This document shows, piece after piece, positions 41,434 through 50,561 of a DNA stretch of 64,000 nt. This DNA is from Cognatishimia sp. MH4019. Its GTDB lineage: Bacteria > Pseudomonadota > Alphaproteobacteria > Rhodobacterales > Rhodobacteraceae. The DNA lies in contig NZ_JAHTBL010000002.1 in assembly GCF_020177595.1 (NCBI RefSeq), forward strand, positions 186,001-250,000, written 5' to 3'. The translations under genes were made by a program, and so were the position numbers. The notes under the pieces were generated by a model that saw only the letters and a program-made list of their open reading frames with translations, was not told the origin of the DNA and ran no database searches. Position 1 is the first letter of the stretch; every line of letters starts with the position of its first letter.

Positions 41434-43590
41434 ATGAGCACCAGAAGACCAGGCAAACCACCTTTGGTGGCAGAAAAGCGCTATAAACCAAAGCCCCCGG
41501 CGCAAAAGCGCAAGCGCAAGCCCGCGGCGAAGCCCCGGCGCAAAGCGTCCCGTATTCCTGGTTTGGGGCTTGTTACCAGCTTTTTGCGCTGGATTTGGCG
41601 CATCCTTTTTGGGCTGGGCTGGCGTCTGACCTTTGTGGTCGCCCTTCTGGTCGGCAGCGGCGTGCTTTATTTCTATGCAACCTTGCCGGATGCAACCGAA
41701 CTGGTGGATGGCCGCGCGCGCGGGTCGGTCACGATGCTGGACCGCAATGGCGAGGTTTACGCCTGGCGCGGGGATCAGTTCGGCGGAATGGTCACGGCCG
41801 ATTCCGTTTCCAAGCACCTGAAGAATGCGGTTGTGGCGACCGAGGACAAGCGCTTCTACCGCCATTTAGGCGTGTCTCCGCGTGGTGTCGCCTCGGCCGT
41901 GCGCATAAACTTGCGCGAAGGGCGCGGTCCGCTGTCGGGGCATGGGGGGTCGACCATCACGCAGCAAACAGCCAAGCTGCTTTGCCTTGGTGAGCCTTAT
42001 ATCCCGACCGAGTGGGATAGCGAAGCGGCCTATGAGGCTGACTGTCGCCGCGGCACGCTTTGGCGCAAGATCAAAGAGGCCACCTTCGCGCTGGCGATGG
42101 AGGCCAAATATTCCAAAGACGAAATTCTCACGATCTATCTAAACCGCGCTTTCCTGGGCGCAGGATCGCGCGGATTCGAGGCCGCGAGCCAGCGCTACTT
42201 TGGCAAATCCGCCGCTGAGGTCGCCCCATCGGAAGCGGCGATGCTGGCCGGTCTTCTGATCGCGCCTTCGCGCTTTGCGCCCACGAACAGTCTTGAGCGC
42301 GCCCAGAACCGCGCCAATGTCATCGTCGGCTTGATGGAGGATCAGGGCTATCTGTCGGCCTCCGCCGCTGAGTTTGCCCGCCAGAACCCCGCGCAACTCT
42401 CCCAAGCAGCCTCTGCCCGTGCGGGGGGTTACTTCGCGGATTGGGTCATGCAAAGCGGGCCAGAGTTCTTCACCCGCAACACTACAGAAGACGTGATCAT
42501 CCGCACGACGCTGGATCAACGCATCCAGACTGCCGCCGAAGAGGCGTTGAAGGAAGTGTTCGAGACGCAGGTGCGCGAAGGCTCCAAAGCGGAGGCCGCA
42601 ATTGTCGTGATGTCCGCCGATGGTGCCGTGCGCGGCATGGTGGGCGGGCGTCAAACGAAGGTCTCGGGCGCGTTCAACCGGGCCACGCAAGCGCGGCGTC
42701 AGACGGGATCGGCCTTCAAGCCGTTCGTCTATGCCACCGCGCTTGAGTTGGGTTACAGCTTCAACGATCTGGTCGAGGACACGCCCCTGACCATGAACAT
42801 TCCCGGCTCGGGGCCGTGGACGCCCAAGAACTACACCAATGATTTCAAAGGCACCGTCACCCTGACCCGCGCCTTGGCTGAATCGCTGAACATTCCCGCC
42901 GTGCGCGTGTCCGAAGGTGTAGGCCGCGATCTGGTAGAAAAGGTCGCCGCCGATTTCGGGATCAAAAGCGAGATTGCGGTTGGCCCCGCGATTGCCCTTG
43001 GCACATCAGAGGCCACGCTGGTCGAGATGACGGGCGCCTATGCAGGTATCCTCAATGGCGGCTCAAGTGTGACGCCTTACGGTCTGGTGTCCTTGCGTCT
43101 GCAAGGCGACAACAGCGATCTGATGGACAATCCCGGCGGCATTGGCGAACGCGTGATCCGCGAGGATGCCGCGCGCCAGCTCACCTACATGATGAGCAAG
43201 GTTATCACTGAAGGCACGGGCCGCCGCGCGGCCTTGTCGGGCCGCGAAGCTGCGGGTAAATCCGGCACCACCCAAGCCGCGCGCGATGCGTGGTTTATTG
43301 GGTTCACGGCGGATTATGTGGTTGGGGTCTGGATGGGTTACGATGATAACACGCCCCTGACAGGCGTCACAGGCGGCGGTCTACCTGCCGAGATCTGGCG
43401 CCAAACGATGGAGCGGGTGCATCAGGGTGTTGCGCCGAAACCCCTGCCAATGATCCGCCCTGCGCAGCAAGCGGTGCGGCAGCCCTCGGTCCAAAATACC
43501 CGCGCGGGCCAGCCACGCAGACAGCAGCCTGCCTCCCTTGAGGAAGGCATTCTGAACATTCTGAATGGGTTGCTGGGCGGGAACCGTTAA
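41434..43590 (+). CDS. class A penicillin-binding protein (PBP1A family)
   Basis: A 718-residue bifunctional peptidoglycan synthase. It has a basic cytoplasmic N-terminus (about 1-45), one membrane helix (LTFVVALLVGSGVLYFYA, about 68-85), a glycosyltransferase GT51 domain with EDKRFYRHLGVS and GGSTITQQTAKL, and a transpeptidase domain with Ser of TGSAFKPF, SLN in ESLNIPAVR and KSGTT. The C-terminal tail is Gln/Arg/Pro-rich. ATG at 41434 is preferred; a TTG at 41410 extends the frame by 8 residues. Confidence 0.93.
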   Translation: MSTRRPGKPPLVAEKRYKPKPPAQKRKRKPAAKPRRKASRIPGLGLVTSFLRWIWRILFGLGWRLTFVVALLVGSGVLYFYATLPDATELVDGRARGSVTMLDRNGEVYAWRGDQFGGMVTADSVSKHLKNAVVATEDKRFYRHLGVSPRGVASAVRINLREGRGPLSGHGGSTITQQTAKLLCLGEPYIPTEWDSEAAYEADCRRGTLWRKIKEATFALAMEAKYSKDEILTIYLNRAFLGAGSRGFEAASQRYFGKSAAEVAPSEAAMLAGLLIAPSRFAPTNSLERAQNRANVIVGLMEDQGYLSASAAEFARQNPAQLSQAASARAGGYFADWVMQSGPEFFTRNTTEDVIIRTTLDQRIQTAAEEALKEVFETQVREGSKAEAAIVVMSADGAVRGMVGGRQTKVSGAFNRATQARRQTGSAFKPFVYATALELGYSFNDLVEDTPLTMNIPGSGPWTPKNYTNDFKGTVTLTRALAESLNIPAVRVSEGVGRDLVEKVAADFGIKSEIAVGPAIALGTSEATLVEMTGAYAGILNGGSSVTPYGLVSLRLQGDNSDLMDNPGGIGERVIREDAARQLTYMMSKVITEGTGRRAALSGREAAGKSGTTQAARDAWFIGFTADYVVGVWMGYDDNTPLTGVTGGGLPAEIWRQTMERVHQGVAPKPLPMIRPAQQAVRQPSVQNTRAGQPRRQQPASLEEGILNILNGLLGGNR

Positions 43591-44192
43591 CCGGCGCTGC
43601 GCAGGTCCTGGATCAGCGCGTCTACGTTGCCACCACGGCGCTCGAGCATGGCACCGATTTCGACCTTTTCAGTTTGAAACAGGTTCACGCCTTCGATCAG
43701 AAGGTTGACGAACTTGTCGCGCCCGGATCGGTCCGACACAAGGAAGGTCACATTGAACGGTGATTGTCCCGGCAGGTAGGCCAAGGTGCGCACTTCGATC
43801 AGACGAGACCGCTGACGGGTGTCTTTCACTTCGATGCGACCACCGGCGAATTCGCGGAACCGCTTCCCATATTTACGCGCCATATAGCCCGTGAAGGCTT
43901 GCGTGAATGCGCTGCGCTGTGCAGCGCTGGCAGACCGAGCCGGCGGGCCAAGCGCCGAGATCGCGATGGTCGGCACATCGCCATAGCGGGCAAAGATCGC
44001 TTCAAAATCGCGGATCATTGCGCCTTCAGATTTCCCCGAAGCAATCACCTTGTTGATATCGGTGACGGCGCGCTCGACCAGTGTCTTTGCGGCGGCTTCG
44101 CTAAGAGCCAGAGCAGGTGTTGCCAGTAGTCCTGCACCCAGTCCGGCCAGAACGATCCGGCGGGACGGTTTACTGAAGGGGGAGTGAGTCAT
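43587..44192 (-). CDS. MlaC-like phospholipid-binding ABC transporter auxiliary protein (Ttg2D)
   Basis: A 201-residue periplasmic protein with a Tat-like signal (PSRRIVLAGLGAGLLATPALA). The mature part matches the MlaC/Ttg2D fold: FTQAFTGYMARKYGKRF, followed by a VEVRT-like strand and a C-terminal helix with DALIQDLRSAG. MlaC shuttles phospholipids between MlaA and MlaFEDB to keep outer-membrane asymmetry. ATG at 44192 overlaps the mlaA end by 23 bases; the frame is open to 44237. It ends 4 bases into the convergent PBP gene end. Confidence 0.85.
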   Translation of the reverse strand: MTHSPFSKPSRRIVLAGLGAGLLATPALALSEAAAKTLVERAVTDINKVIASGKSEGAMIRDFEAIFARYGDVPTIAISALGPPARSASAAQRSAFTQAFTGYMARKYGKRFREFAGGRIEVKDTRQRSRLIEVRTLAYLPGQSPFNVTFLVSDRSGRDKFVNLLIEGVNLFQTEKVEIGAMLERRGGNVDALIQDLRSAG

Positions 44193-44931
44193 AGGGATCC
44201 TCGAACGGGTCAAGATCGGTGCCGGTGGAATCGACACCCAGTTTGAAACGACGGTTTTGCAGATAGATCAGACGCGCCTGCGCATAGCTGTCGGCGCTGT
44301 CGTACAGAATGCTGTCGATCGTATCGGACAGAGTGTAGCGCGTGCCAAAACCCGACGCGACATTGGCAGCCGTCTGGGCCGTTGCACCGGGGCCTTCCAG
44401 CACCGTGCTGAGCGGGTTGGTGAATAGATCGACAACCTTACCAGCCGCATGGCGTTCGGTGACGGGACCTACGATAGGCAGTTCGCCATACACGCCTTCA
44501 GGCACACCCCAGACATAAAGCGTTTCGCCAAAGTCGGTGTCGCGATCCTCAAGGCCCATATCGGTGGCTGGATCAAGGAAACCGCCCAGACCGAAGATAC
44601 CGTTCACGAGGAACCGGAAAGCGCTGTGGCCCGCGTTCTCGACCCGGCCCTGCAAAAGGGAGTTCACGACATCCGCAGGCTGGTTCAGCGTATTGGCGAA
44701 ATTCGAAATCCCGTTGCGCGCACGCTCTGGCACGACCGTGCCATAGGCGTTCGAAGTCGGGCGCAGGACAATCCTGTCGATGCCGCGGTTCAGCTCATGT
44801 GTCTGCCGGTTGGTCTGCTCGTAAGGATCGTTGATCCCGTTCGGCTGACTGGGTGTGGAGCAGGCGGATACAAGCAGGACAGCCCCAAGGAGCGCGACCC
44901 GCGTAAGCGTAGATGTGGCAGCATTATACAC
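44170..44931 (-). CDS. mlaA: MlaA (VacJ) outer-membrane lipoprotein
   Basis: A 253-residue lipoprotein. The signal ends with lipobox LVSAC (Cys24). The VacJ core has NDPYEQTNRQTHELNRGID, FLVNGIFGLGGFLDPA, ETLYVWGVPEGVY and GPVTERHAAGKVVD. MlaA takes phospholipids out of the outer leaflet. The start is GTG at 44931 with a weak SD (AAGAGA). It is coupled to the MlaC-like gene; mlaFED are not adjacent. Confidence 0.92.
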   Translation of the reverse strand: MYNAATSTLTRVALLGAVLLVSACSTPSQPNGINDPYEQTNRQTHELNRGIDRIVLRPTSNAYGTVVPERARNGISNFANTLNQPADVVNSLLQGRVENAGHSAFRFLVNGIFGLGGFLDPATDMGLEDRDTDFGETLYVWGVPEGVYGELPIVGPVTERHAAGKVVDLFTNPLSTVLEGPGATAQTAANVASGFGTRYTLSDTIDSILYDSADSYAQARLIYLQNRRFKLGVDSTGTDLDPFEDPYDSLPLQ

Positions 44932-45124
44932 GAATAGTCTCTTTCAAATGCAGGTGCAGAATTTCACATAGCGAATACTGCCGCAATCCCTACAGAATTT
45001 TTTTCACGGCCTCGTACGTGATGCAATTTTGTGACCGTTTCACGACACTCTCTTATGAAAGAGGGCTTTTCGAAGCCTTCTCAGAGCGGTAGCGTTTTCT
45101 GACACCAAATGAGGAGCTTAATTA

Positions 45125-45589
45125 ATGAGCAGTTATGAAGCCAAGCTGGCCGAGATGGGCGTGATCTTGCCTGACGCAGCGGCGCCATTGGCAAACTATG
45201 TCCCCTTCGTCCAGGTGGGCGATCTTGTGCATGTGTCCGGGCAAATCTCCAATGGGCCGGACGGGTTTGTGACGGGCAAATTGGGCGCGGATATGTCGGT
45301 CGAAGATGGGGCAGCTGCGGCGCGGTCTTGTGCGATCAGCCTGTTGTCCCAGGTGAAAGCCGCTTGTGGCGGTGATCTGGACCGCCTTGTGCAGGTCGTG
45401 AAACTGGTGGGTTTCGTGAACTCGACACAGGACTTCACCGATCAGCCCAAAGTCATCAATGGCGCATCAGACTTCATCGCAGAGGCTTTGGGGGATGCGG
45501 GCCGTCATGCGCGCTCTGCCGTCTCGGCCGCCTCTTTGCCCTTCGGCGTCGCAGTCGAGATCGAAGGCATCTTCCAGATCAAAGGCTGA
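45125..45589 (+). CDS. RidA family protein (reactive intermediate deaminase-like)
   Basis: A 154-residue protein of the YjgF/RidA superfamily, which hydrolyses enamine/imine intermediates. Blocks are VPFVQVGDLVHVSGQIS, VVKLVGFVNS and the C-terminal RSAVSAASLPFGVAVEIEG. The catalytic Arg of true RidA is aligned to Arg in HARSAVSAASLP. SD GAGGAG lies upstream. The stop overlaps the next start by one base (TGATG). Confidence 0.88.
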   Translation: MSSYEAKLAEMGVILPDAAAPLANYVPFVQVGDLVHVSGQISNGPDGFVTGKLGADMSVEDGAAAARSCAISLLSQVKAACGGDLDRLVQVVKLVGFVNSTQDFTDQPKVINGASDFIAEALGDAGRHARSAVSAASLPFGVAVEIEGIFQIKG

Positions 45590-46338
45590 TGCTGGACCCG
45601 CGCTTTTTTGCACGGCCGATCGCGCATCGGGGCTATCACGACCAGGCGCGCGGGCGAGTTGAAAACAGCCGCGCCGCCTTTGGCGCGGCCATCGCCCATG
45701 GCTACGGGATCGAGCTTGATCTGCAACTGAGTGCCGATGGCGAGGCTGTCGTTTTTCACGATTACGATCTGGCACGTCTGACCGACCTGCGCGGGCCTGT
45801 GCGCCAACGTCCGATGGACAATCTGCGCTCAATCAGGCTCAGCGGCTCTGACGATGTAATCGCCTCCCTGCCGGAGGTTCTGGCGCAAGTCGCAGGCCGC
45901 GTGCCGCTGTTGATCGAGCTCAAGGATCAGGACGGCGCGATGGGCGCAGATGTCGGCGCATTGGAAGCCGCCGTGGCCGATGCTCTGAAAGGCTACGATG
46001 GCCCCGCCGCGCTGATGTCGTTCAATCCGCATTCCGTGCGCACACTTGCGTCGCTTGCGCCTGACGTCCCACGCGGCCTTGTCACCTGCGCCTTTGAGGC
46101 AGAAGACTGGCCCACCTTACCCACCGAAACGCGCGCCCTTTTGAAAGACATCCCCGACTATGATCGTGTCGGGGCCTGCTTCATCAGCCACGATGCGCGC
46201 GATCTGGACGCCCCACGCGTCGCCACGCTAAAAGCAGACGGCGCGAAGGTTCTGTGCTGGACGATCCGCTCGCCCGAGGCAGAGGCAATCGCCCGGCGTA
46301 TCGCCGACAATGTCACTTTCGAAGGCTATGTCGCTTGA
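45589..46338 (+). CDS. glycerophosphodiester phosphodiesterase family protein
   Basis: A 249-residue GDPD-type TIM barrel. The catalytic motif HRG is in IAHRGYHDQARGRVENS, the metal Glu/Asp pair is in IELDLQLSADGE, and the second His is in VVFHDYDLARLT. It cleaves glycerophosphodiesters to glycerol-3-phosphate and alcohol. No signal peptide is seen, so it is cytoplasmic. It is translationally coupled to the RidA gene. Confidence 0.9.
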   Translation: MLDPRFFARPIAHRGYHDQARGRVENSRAAFGAAIAHGYGIELDLQLSADGEAVVFHDYDLARLTDLRGPVRQRPMDNLRSIRLSGSDDVIASLPEVLAQVAGRVPLLIELKDQDGAMGADVGALEAAVADALKGYDGPAALMSFNPHSVRTLASLAPDVPRGLVTCAFEAEDWPTLPTETRALLKDIPDYDRVGACFISHDARDLDAPRVATLKADGAKVLCWTIRSPEAEAIARRIADNVTFEGYVA

Positions 46339-46386
46339 CGGCAGCCCCCGCGGCTCCAATTTGCGATCTATCCCAAGGAGATCGGC

Positions 46387-47586
46387 ATGACCGCCCCCAA
46401 CCCCGCTGAGCCCGCGCAACAGGTTGAGATCCGCGTGCTGTCCCGTCTGGATCAGATCGGGCAAAACAATTGGGATGCCTGTGCAGTGCAAGGCAAATGG
46501 CGACCAGAGGATCCCTTCACCACTTATCGCTTCCTGAAAGCGCTGGAGGACAGCGGATCGGTCGGCGCAGGCACCGGCTGGGACCCAAATTATCTGCAAG
46601 CCACGATGGCCGGGCAGACCATCGGCGTGGCTCCGCTTTATGCAAAGAACCATTCTCAAGGCGAATACATCTTCGATCACAACTGGGCCCATGCCTACGA
46701 GCGCGCTGGCGGGCAGTATTACCCAAAACTTCAGATCGCCGTGCCGCATACGCCCGCAACCGGGCGGCGCTTGCTGACCCGCCCTGGCTTCGAGGCCGCA
46801 GGGCAATCCGCGCTTGCGCAGGGGGCTGTACAACTGGCCGCCAATAACGAGGTGTCGTCGCTCCACATCACGTTCTGCACCGCGGACGAGGCACGGGCCG
46901 GCACCGAGATGGGCCTGATGCGCCGCGCGAGCCAGCAGTTTCATTGGTTCAACGACGGCTATGCTGACTTCGACGGCTTCCTCGCCGCTCTCAGCTCCCG
47001 CAAGCGCAAGAACATCCGCAAGGAACGTGCCCGTGCGCAGGACTTCGGTGGACGCATCATCGCGCTTACGGGTGATCAGATCGAACCGCACCACTGGGAC
47101 GCTTTCTGGGTCTTCTACCAGGACACCGGCGCGCGCAAATGGGGCACGCCCTATCTGACCCGCGCCTTCTTTGATCGCGCACAAGAGACCCTGCGCGACG
47201 ATATGCTGTTGGTGCTTGCCGAAAAGGATGGGCGCTATGTGGCCGGTGCGCTCAACTTCATTGGTGAGGATGTGCTTTACGGTCGCTACTGGGGCTGCAC
47301 CGAAGACCACCCCTGCCTGCATTTTGAGCTGTGCTACTATCAGGCCATCGACTTTGCGATCACCCATGGGCTGTCCCGTGTCGAGGCCGGTGCCCAAGGT
47401 GCTCACAAACTCGCCCGCGGCTACATGCCGGTGACGACCCACTCGCTGCACTGGTTCGGTGATCCAGGTTTTTCAGACGCCATAGCCCGCTATCTGGAGG
47501 CCGAAAAAAACGCCGTCGACGAGGAAATCGAGATCATGACCGATTACGGCCCCTTCAAAAAAGCCCATGTGGAGGAACAAGAATGA
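46387..47586 (+). CDS. FemAB-like GNAT acyltransferase (PF04339-type)
   Basis: A 399-residue protein that resembles the FemAB-like/DUF482 group of predicted peptidoglycan or aminoacyl acyltransferases. Typical stretches are [70 protein letters not shown] and [24 protein letters not shown] lies upstream. It overlaps the PCD gene by ATGA. The substrate is not known. Confidence 0.8.
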   Translation: MTAPNPAEPAQQVEIRVLSRLDQIGQNNWDACAVQGKWRPEDPFTTYRFLKALEDSGSVGAGTGWDPNYLQATMAGQTIGVAPLYAKNHSQGEYIFDHNWAHAYERAGGQYYPKLQIAVPHTPATGRRLLTRPGFEAAGQSALAQGAVQLAANNEVSSLHITFCTADEARAGTEMGLMRRASQQFHWFNDGYADFDGFLAALSSRKRKNIRKERARAQDFGGRIIALTGDQIEPHHWDAFWVFYQDTGARKWGTPYLTRAFFDRAQETLRDDMLLVLAEKDGRYVAGALNFIGEDVLYGRYWGCTEDHPCLHFELCYYQAIDFAITHGLSRVEAGAQGAHKLARGYMPVTTHSLHWFGDPGFSDAIARYLEAEKNAVDEEIEIMTDYGPFKKAHVEEQE

Positions 47587-47876
47587 CCGACAAGCTCACC
47601 GCCGAAGAGGCATCGACCGAACTGCCCATGCTTGAAACCGCAGGCTGGGAACAGGACGGCGATGCGATCAAGAAGACCTATCAATTCAAGAATTTCGTAG
47701 AGGCCTTTGGCTTTATGACCCGCGCCGCCCTCTGGGCCGAAAAAATGGACCACCACCCCGAATGGTTCAACGTCTACAAAACCGTAGATGTGCGCCTAAC
47801 CACCCATGACGCAGATGGCCTGTCGATGCTGGACGTCAAACTTGCAAAGAAGATGGACGCGCTGGCGGGCGACTGA
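47583..47876 (+). CDS. 4a-hydroxytetrahydrobiopterin dehydratase (pterin carbinolamine dehydratase)
   Basis: A 97-residue PCD/DCoH protein. The family pattern is complete: [13 protein letters not shown] with the catalytic HHP, then [17 protein letters not shown]. It recycles the pterin cofactor of aromatic amino acid hydroxylases. No phenylalanine hydroxylase gene is in the window. It overlaps the FemAB-like gene by ATGA. Confidence 0.93.
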   Translation: MTDKLTAEEASTELPMLETAGWEQDGDAIKKTYQFKNFVEAFGFMTRAALWAEKMDHHPEWFNVYKTVDVRLTTHDADGLSMLDVKLAKKMDALAGD

Positions 47877-47883
47877 CGCCTCG

Positions 47884-47935
47884 CTTCTTTTGTCTCTAAA
47901 TACCGCGGGGGGTCTGGGGGGCTGGCCCCCAAGCA
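47884..47935 (+). repeat. copy of dispersed 3'-end element plus GC hairpin after PCD gene
   Basis: CTTCTTTTGTCTCTAAATAC then CGCGGGGGGTC, followed by GGGGG-CT-GGCCCCC-type self-complementary sequence. It lies between convergent genes. Confidence 0.65.
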
Positions 47936-47968
47936 CCGCGATGCGCCGCAAGGCGCAGCGCAAACCCC

Positions 47969-48457
47969 TTAAAGCGCTTCCAGCAAAGCTTCGCCTGCCG
48001 AAACCTCACACTCACCCGGACTGGCTTCCTCGTTCAGCACCTTCACGACGCCATCGTCCACCAGCATCGCATAGCGCTTGGACCGCGCCACCAGACCCGC
48101 AGGCGGCGCATCAAAATCCATCCCCAGCGCCTTGGTAAACGCGCTTTCCGCGTCGCCCAGCATCGTGATGCCTGCCTCGGCAGCCCCCGTATCGGCACCC
48201 CAGGCTTTCATGACGAACGGATCATTCACCGACACGCAAATGATCTCGTCCACACCTTTGGCGTCAAACCCGTCCTTGGTGCGGATAAAGCTTGGTACAT
48301 GGGCCGAATGGCAGGTGGGCGTATACGCCCCCGGCACCGCAAAGATCACAACTTTGCGGCCTTTCACCTTCTCGGCCATCGACACGGCCTCCGGCCCATC
48401 CGCGCCCAGTTGAACCAAAGTTGCATCGGGCAGCGTGTCGCCTACGGAAATCGTCAT
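47969..48457 (-). CDS. peroxiredoxin (Prx5/AhpC-TSA family)
   Basis: A 162-residue Prx5-type peroxidase. The peroxidatic Cys49 is in PGAYTPTCHSAHVPSF, with the supporting FVMKAWGAD and KRYAMLVDDGVVK blocks. A possible resolving Cys is in the C-terminal PGECEVS. ATG at 48457 has GAGGGG eight bases upstream; the frame is open to 48871 without a better start. It reduces peroxides with glutaredoxin or thioredoxin. Confidence 0.92.
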   Translation of the reverse strand: MTISVGDTLPDATLVQLGADGPEAVSMAEKVKGRKVVIFAVPGAYTPTCHSAHVPSFIRTKDGFDAKGVDEIICVSVNDPFVMKAWGADTGAAEAGITMLGDAESAFTKALGMDFDAPPAGLVARSKRYAMLVDDGVVKVLNEEASPGECEVSAGEALLEAL

Positions 48458-48544
48458 GTCATGTCCCCTCGGGAATTGCATTGTATCGAGACCCACATAT
48501 AGGGTCCGCCCCACAGGCTGACCAGTTACAAGGAGCGTTTTGCC

Positions 48545-49750
48545 ATGACCCATATCGCCGTAATCGGGGCTGGACAGGCGGGATCGTCGCTTGTGGCCAA
48601 GCTGCGCAGCGAAGGGTTTGACGGCGATATCACTCTGATCGGGGCCGAGCCTGTGCCGCCCTATCAACGCCCGCCGCTCTCCAAGAAATACCTGCTGGGC
48701 GAGATGACGCTCGAACGCCTCTTTCTGCGCCCCGAACAATTCTACGCCGACCAGAATATCACCCTGCGGCTTGGCACGCCTGTTTCCGATATCGACGCGC
48801 GCGCAAAGACAATCACCCTTGGCGATGAGGTAATCGCTTACGACCAGCTCGCCTTTACCACAGGCTCGCACCCCAACCGCCTACCTGCCAAAATCGGCGG
48901 CACTCTGAACGGCGTCCACGTGGTTCGCGATCTGGCCGATGTCGACGGCATGACAGCTGCGTTCGAGACGGGCGGTCACGTTCTGATCGTCGGCGGCGGC
49001 TATATCGGGCTGGAAGCCGCAGCGGTCGCCGCCAAGAAAGGCTTGCAGGTCACTGTGGTCGAGATGGCCGACCGTATTCTGCAACGCGTCGCCTGCCCGG
49101 AAACCTCAGACTATTTCCGCGCTTTGCACGAACGCCACGGCGTGAAGATCATCGAAGGCACCGGCCTCGATCATCTGATTGGCGAGGGTCACGTCGCCGG
49201 CGCAAAACTTACAGACGGCCAACAGATCGACGTCGATTTCGTCGTCGTCGGCGTCGGTATTACTCCTGCAACAGAGCTTGCCAAAAAGGCAGGCGTCACC
49301 GTTGAAAACGGTATCCGCGTCGATGCCCAAGGCCGCACCTCCGACCCTGCGATCTGGGCCGCTGGCGATTGCGCCGCCTTCCCGTATCGCGACCAGATCC
49401 TGCGCCTCGAGTCCGTGCAAAACGCCATCGACCAAGCCGAAGCGGTCGCGTGTAACATGCTCGGCGCCAACTCAGACTACATCCCGAAGCCTTGGTTCTG
49501 GTCTGACCAATACGATGTCAAACTGCAAATCGCGGGCCTCAACCTCGGCTATGACCGCGTCGTCACGCGCCAGACCGATGACGCGGTCTCACATTGGTAT
49601 TACGCGGGCGACACTCTGCTGGCTGTCGATGCTATGAATGACCCACGCAACTACATGATCGGCAAACGCCTGATCGAGGCAGGCAAGTCCCCCGCGCCCG
49701 ACGTCATCGCCAACCCGGACACCGACATGAAAGCCCTCCTGCGCGCATGA
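48545..49750 (+). CDS. FAD-dependent ferredoxin/putidaredoxin-reductase-like oxidoreductase
   Basis: A 401-residue pyridine-nucleotide-disulfide-type reductase. FAD site VIGAGQAGSSLVAKLR (residues 6-21), PPYQRPPLSKKYLLGE typical of rhodocoxin/putidaredoxin reductases, NAD(P)H site IVGGGYIGLEAAAVAAKKG near 147, and FAD block WAAGDCAAFP near 276. It probably passes electrons to a [2Fe-2S] ferredoxin of a P450 or dioxygenase, none of which is adjacent. It overlaps rsmD by ATGA. Confidence 0.88.
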   Translation: MTHIAVIGAGQAGSSLVAKLRSEGFDGDITLIGAEPVPPYQRPPLSKKYLLGEMTLERLFLRPEQFYADQNITLRLGTPVSDIDARAKTITLGDEVIAYDQLAFTTGSHPNRLPAKIGGTLNGVHVVRDLADVDGMTAAFETGGHVLIVGGGYIGLEAAAVAAKKGLQVTVVEMADRILQRVACPETSDYFRALHERHGVKIIEGTGLDHLIGEGHVAGAKLTDGQQIDVDFVVVGVGITPATELAKKAGVTVENGIRVDAQGRTSDPAIWAAGDCAAFPYRDQILRLESVQNAIDQAEAVACNMLGANSDYIPKPWFWSDQYDVKLQIAGLNLGYDRVVTRQTDDAVSHWYYAGDTLLAVDAMNDPRNYMIGKRLIEAGKSPAPDVIANPDTDMKALLRA

Positions 49751-50307
49751 GGATCATCGGCGGACGCTTCAAAGGCCGTGTTCTTGCCTCTGTCGGCAAA
49801 GGCGACGCAGGCGCGCATCTGCGCCCCACCACCGACCGCATCCGCGAGAGCCTCTTCAACGTCCTGCAAGGCGGCGCACTTGGCGATCCGATCAGCGACG
49901 CGCATGTGCTGGACCTTTTCGCAGGAACCGGCGCGCTCGGCCTTGAAGCGTTCTCGCGCGGCGCAAACCATATCACCTTCGTCGATGACGGCCGCAAAGC
50001 CCAAAGCCTCATCACCGAGAACATTCGCCTGACCGATAGCAAAACACACACAACACTCCTGCGCCGCGACGCCACCCGCCTGCTCGCCAACACCGGCCCT
50101 CAGGCCACGCTGGTATTCCTCGATCCGCCCTACGGCACGGGCCTTGGCCTCAAAGCGCTCACCGTCGCCCAACAAAACAACTGGCTCGCCAGCGGCGCAT
50201 TGATCGTGTTCGAAGACAACGCCCCAGCCCCGCCACTCGCCAATTTGGACCGACTCGACGAAAGGCGCTATGGTGACACCCACATCACCTTTCTGGAGGT
50301 CCCATGA
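49747..50307 (+). CDS. rsmD: 16S rRNA (guanine(966)-N(2))-methyltransferase
   Basis: A 186-residue RsmD. It has the N-terminal MRIIGGRFKGRVL, RPTTDRIRESLFNVL, SAM motif VLDLFAGTGALGLEAFSRG and the catalytic DPPY in LVFLDPPYGTGL. Full length. Overlaps both neighbours by ATGA. Confidence 0.94.
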   Translation: MRIIGGRFKGRVLASVGKGDAGAHLRPTTDRIRESLFNVLQGGALGDPISDAHVLDLFAGTGALGLEAFSRGANHITFVDDGRKAQSLITENIRLTDSKTHTTLLRRDATRLLANTGPQATLVFLDPPYGTGLGLKALTVAQQNNWLASGALIVFEDNAPAPPLANLDRLDERRYGDTHITFLEVP

Positions 50308-50480
50308 CCACCACCGACGCCTACATCCCCCAAGACACAAGGCGCACCGCGCCTGCCCCGAAACGCATGGCACCACCGGTCTTCATCGGCGATATCCTGA
50401 CCCACCACAACGGCCTGCCGACCCTGCTCCTGCAATGGTGGGCCGCCCAGGATGCCAAAGAAAAAGACGGCCAGAACTGA
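50304..50480 (+). CDS. small protein, 58 aa, coupled to rsmD
   Basis: ATG at 50304 overlaps the rsmD stop (ATGA) and has GGAGGT at ideal spacing. The product has a Pro/Arg/Thr-rich N-terminus and a hydrophobic-aromatic middle (PPVFIGDILTHHNGLPTLLL then QWWAAQ). The stop lies inside an intrinsic terminator. No family recognised. Coding is supported by SD, coupling and position. Confidence 0.55.
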   Translation: MTTTDAYIPQDTRRTAPAPKRMAPPVFIGDILTHHNGLPTLLLQWWAAQDAKEKDGQN

Positions 50481-50489
50481 CCGTCTTTT
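50462..50489 (+). terminator. intrinsic terminator overlapping the small ORF stop
   Basis: AAAAGACGG (50462-50470) pairs with CCGTCTTTT (50481-50489), a perfect 9-bp inverted repeat ending in TTTT. The stop codon (50478-50480) is in the loop. Confidence 0.85.
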
Positions 50490-50490
50490 C

Positions 50491-50540
50491 ATCTTTGTAA
50501 AAATACTCCGGGGTGCGGGGCGGAGCCCCGCCCGGTCGAC
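50491..50540. repeat. dispersed 3'-end element (ATCTTTG variant) plus GC hairpin
   Basis: ATCTTTGTAAAAATACTCCG then GGGTGCGGGGCGGAGCCCCGC, with GGGGC-GGA-GCCCC as a hairpin. The first part matches the left arm at 27683-27700. Confidence 0.6.
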
Positions 50541-50561
50541 CCGCGCAAGCGGGGCGAAACC

